Below are positions 5,736-7,397 of a DNA stretch of 7,397 bases, piece after piece. The stretch comes from Micromonosporaceae bacterium (GTDB lineage: Bacteria > Actinomycetota > Actinomycetes > Mycobacteriales > Micromonosporaceae), in contig JADGGF010000213.1 in assembly GCA_019690055.1 (NCBI GenBank), forward strand, positions 1 to 7,397, in the 5' to 3' direction. Made by a program: the position numbers and the translations under genes. Under the pieces are notes generated by a model. That model was not told where the DNA came from. It saw nothing but the letters and a program-made list of their open reading frames with translations, and made no database searches. Each line of letters begins with the position of its first letter. Positions within the stretch are counted from its first letter, which is position 1.

Positions 5736-6923
5736 TCAGGGGACGAAGACGCAGCGGAGGCAGTCGTCGCGCTTGCCCTTGAAGATCTCGTATCCCGCGG
5801 GTGCCTCCTCCAGCGGCATGGTGTGGGTCGCCAGGTACTCGGTCACCAGCTCCCCGCGGCTCATTCGATCCAGCACCATGGGTATATAACGCTGTCCATG
5901 TTGCTGCGCGCCGCGGACGGTCAGCCCCTTGTTCATGACCGCACCGAGGGGAAACGCGTCGGCCACCGCCGCAAACACGCCGAGGATGACCACGGTGCCG
6001 CCCTTACGGCACTGGTAGATCGCCTCCCGCAGAGCGTCGATCCGCTCGGTCGGCAGCCGCAGCCTCTGCTTGACCTGGTCGTAGATCTCCGACACGCCAT
6101 GCCCGAGCCCCCGACCGGTGGGGCCCGCCTCCAGGCCGACCGCCTCGATGCAGACGTCCGGGCCCCGACCACCGGTACGGTCCAGCAGCTCCTCGCCGAC
6201 GTCGACGATCTCGAGGTTCAGCGTCTGGCAGCCGAGGTGCCGGCGGGCCAGGTCCAACCGGGACTCGTACCGATCGATGAGGATCACCTGCTCGGCACCC
6301 AGCACCATCGCCGCCCGCGCGGCCATCTGCCCGACCGCGCCCGCCCCCCACACCGCCACGACGTCGCCGGGGCCCACGCCGCCCAGGTCCGCGCCCATCC
6401 ACCCCGTCGGCGCGGCGTCGGAGGCGAAGACGGCCCGATCATCGCTCACGTCGTCGGGGATGGTGAACGCGCCGATGTCGGCGTACGGCACCCGGACGTA
6501 CTCGGCGTGGCTGCCCGCGAACCCACCCAGCGCCTGCGAGTACCCGAAGCATCCGCCCGGCGCGAACCCCCACAGTGCCTCGGTGACGGCCGGCTTCGGG
6601 TTGCTGTTGTCGCAGCAGGAGAACAGCCCCTGACGGCAGTACCAGCACCGGCCGCAGGCGATGAACGAGCACACGACCACCCGGTCGCCGACCCGGTGGC
6701 GACGGACCTGGTCGGCGACCGCGACGACCTCGCCCACGAACTCGTGGCCGAGCACGTCCCCCTTGCGCAGGAACGGGATGGACCCGCCGATGAGGTGCAG
6801 GTCCGAGCCGCAGGTGGCGGTCCGCGTGACCCGGACGATCATGTCGTCACTGTTGCGGATCGTCGGCTCCGGGACATCCGTCACCGCGAGTTCGTTGATG
6901 CCCGCCCACACCACCGCTTTCAC
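5736..6923 (-). CDS. Zinc-dependent alcohol dehydrogenase, glutathione-independent formaldehyde dehydrogenase-like (395 aa)
   Basis: A medium-chain dehydrogenase/reductase that would oxidise formaldehyde or another small aldehyde or alcohol with NAD+. The catalytic zinc site is formed by Cys38 (TCGSDLH) and His60-Glu61 (LGHEFVGEV). The structural zinc loop has Cys90, 93, 96 and 104 in CGRCWYCRQGLFSCC. The Rossmann motif GAGAVG is at 193-198, with Asp217 ending the second strand (ILIDR), which favours NAD+ over NADP+. The long insert after the Rossmann half (GLEAGPTGRGLGHGVSE) and the total length are typical of the glutathione-independent formaldehyde dehydrogenase-like group rather than short ADHs. 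The start is GTG at 6923, overlapping the stop of the preceding gene as GTGA, so translation is coupled. It is convergent with the SDR gene. A detoxification role is plausible from the family but not shown here; substrate assignment in this group is unreliable. Confidence 0.93.
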   Translation of the reverse strand: MKAVVWAGINELAVTDVPEPTIRNSDDMIVRVTRTATCGSDLHLIGGSIPFLRKGDVLGHEFVGEVVAVADQVRRHRVGDRVVVCSFIACGRCWYCRQGLFSCCDNSNPKPAVTEALWGFAPGGCFGYSQALGGFAGSHAEYVRVPYADIGAFTIPDDVSDDRAVFASDAAPTGWMGADLGGVGPGDVVAVWGAGAVGQMAARAAMVLGAEQVILIDRYESRLDLARRHLGCQTLNLEIVDVGEELLDRTGGRGPDVCIEAVGLEAGPTGRGLGHGVSEIYDQVKQRLRLPTERIDALREAIYQCRKGGTVVILGVFAAVADAFPLGAVMNKGLTVRGAQQHGQRYIPMVLDRMSRGELVTEYLATHTMPLEEAPAGYEIFKGKRDDCLRCVFVP

Positions 6924-7366
6924 AGCCGTCCGTCCTCACGCGCGTGCCGGGTCGCGTACGCCAGCGGCCGGGTGAGGAGCGTGCGCTGCGCGGTGCCCGG
7001 TTCATCGGGCTGCAGCACCTCGCCGGTCTCCCACAGTTGCTTGGCCTGCCGCAGCGCCGAGCGGATCTTCCGCTGCTGCGCCACGCCCCCGTGCGGGGCG
7101 CGGACGGACACCTCGGTCCCGCGGCCACCCGGCGCCGGGCGGTACCGGATGTCGACCTCCAGGCCCAGCTCCTCCAGCGGCGCCGGGCCCACGGCCGTCG
7201 ACACGTCCTCGGGCCGGCGGTTGACGGTGACGGAGTGCCACCGCCCGTCCGAGCGCCGGATGTGGCTGGGCTGCCACCGCCGTCGCAGCATCCTGCGCCG
7301 CGCGGCCACCGCCGTCACCCCACCCAGCAGCGCCATCCCACCCAGCAGTGCGGCCCTGCTCCGCAC
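6920..7366 (-). CDS. Small membrane-anchored hypothetical protein, 5' end uncertain (148 aa as visible)
   Basis: The visible protein begins with a hydrophobic segment (ALLGGMALLGGVTAVAA) followed by an Arg-rich stretch (RRRMLRRRW), suggesting one N-terminal membrane helix with a cytoplasmic domain. The domain reads HSVTVNRRPEDV, then LEVDIRYRPAPGGRGTEVSV, then IRSALRQAKQLWETGEVLQPDEPG, and ends RPLAYATRHAREDGRL. I recall this pattern from small actinobacterial proteins encoded directly upstream of formaldehyde-dehydrogenase-like genes, distantly reminiscent of the SRPBCC/polyketide-cyclase fold, but no function is established. It ends in a four-base GTGA overlap with the dehydrogenase gene, which argues for a shared process. 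The apparent GTG start at 7364-7366 is the last genomic codon before adapter sequence, so it may not be the true start; a few N-terminal residues and the promoter could be missing. Confidence 0.7.
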   Translation of the reverse strand: MRSRAALLGGMALLGGVTAVAARRRMLRRRWQPSHIRRSDGRWHSVTVNRRPEDVSTAVGPAPLEELGLEVDIRYRPAPGGRGTEVSVRAPHGGVAQQRKIRSALRQAKQLWETGEVLQPDEPGTAQRTLLTRPLAYATRHAREDGRL

Positions 7367-7397
7367 CTGTCTCTTTTACACATGTGACGCTGGCGAC
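7367..7397. other. Sequencing-adapter contamination at the contig end
   Basis: The last 31 bases match the reverse complement of the Nextera read-1 transposase adapter at 28 positions: CTGTCTCTT, then TACACAT, then TGACGCTG, then CGAC, with single substitutions at 7376, 7384 and 7393. This covers the Tn5 mosaic end plus 12 bases of adapter tail. It is not genomic sequence, and no gene or ribosome binding site should be called from it. Confidence 0.93.

Noticed and set aside
7364..7380. Purine-rich stretch before GTG 7366 as a ribosome binding site
   Set aside because: It is part of the sequencing adapter (mosaic end), not genomic DNA.

Overview
The window is high-GC DNA (about 70%, strongly GC-biased third codon positions) from an actinomycete. 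The mix of an actinobacterial-type M48 peptidase, a Streptomyces-type secreted phospholipase A2 and a formaldehyde-dehydrogenase-like enzyme preceded by a small conserved protein fits Micromonosporaceae or a related family, but no gene here fixes the genus.

Layout, left to right: a class I SAM-dependent methyltransferase (minus, 63-950); an 850-base stretch without a convincing gene, which holds a 432-base element bounded by about 28-base inverted repeats (1214-1645) and a compact pair of dyads (1679-1707); an FkbM-family methyltransferase (minus, 1801-2565) 30 bases downstream of an M48 zinc metallopeptidase (minus, 2596-3678); a secreted phospholipase A2 (minus, 3825-4373); a divergently transcribed extended-SDR NAD(P)-dependent epimerase/dehydratase (plus, 4639-5652); then, convergent with it, a two-gene minus-strand unit made of a small membrane-anchored hypothetical protein (6920-7366, 5' end uncertain) translationally coupled to a zinc-dependent, glutathione-independent formaldehyde dehydrogenase-like enzyme (5736-6923).

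The most consistent signal is shared by every gene with a visible promoter. All five (methyltransferase, FkbM, M48, phospholipase, SDR) lack a convincing Shine-Dalgarno and carry a -10-like hexamer (TACGCT, TAGTCT, TATGCT, GACAAT, CATGCT) exactly six bases before the start codon. That is the architecture of leaderless mRNAs, and it fixes the starts, including the GTG at 950 within a reading frame that stays open for 245 more codons upstream. Palindromes in the phospholipase and M48 promoters look like operators.

The last 31 bases (7367-7397) match the reverse complement of the Illumina Nextera read-1 transposase adapter at 28 of 31 positions. They are almost certainly an assembly artefact, so the final gene abuts the real end of the contig.

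The genes do not form an obvious single pathway or defence system. This looks like ordinary chromosomal accessory and housekeeping content with several regulatory and mobile-DNA curiosities; I found no previously undescribed multi-gene system.
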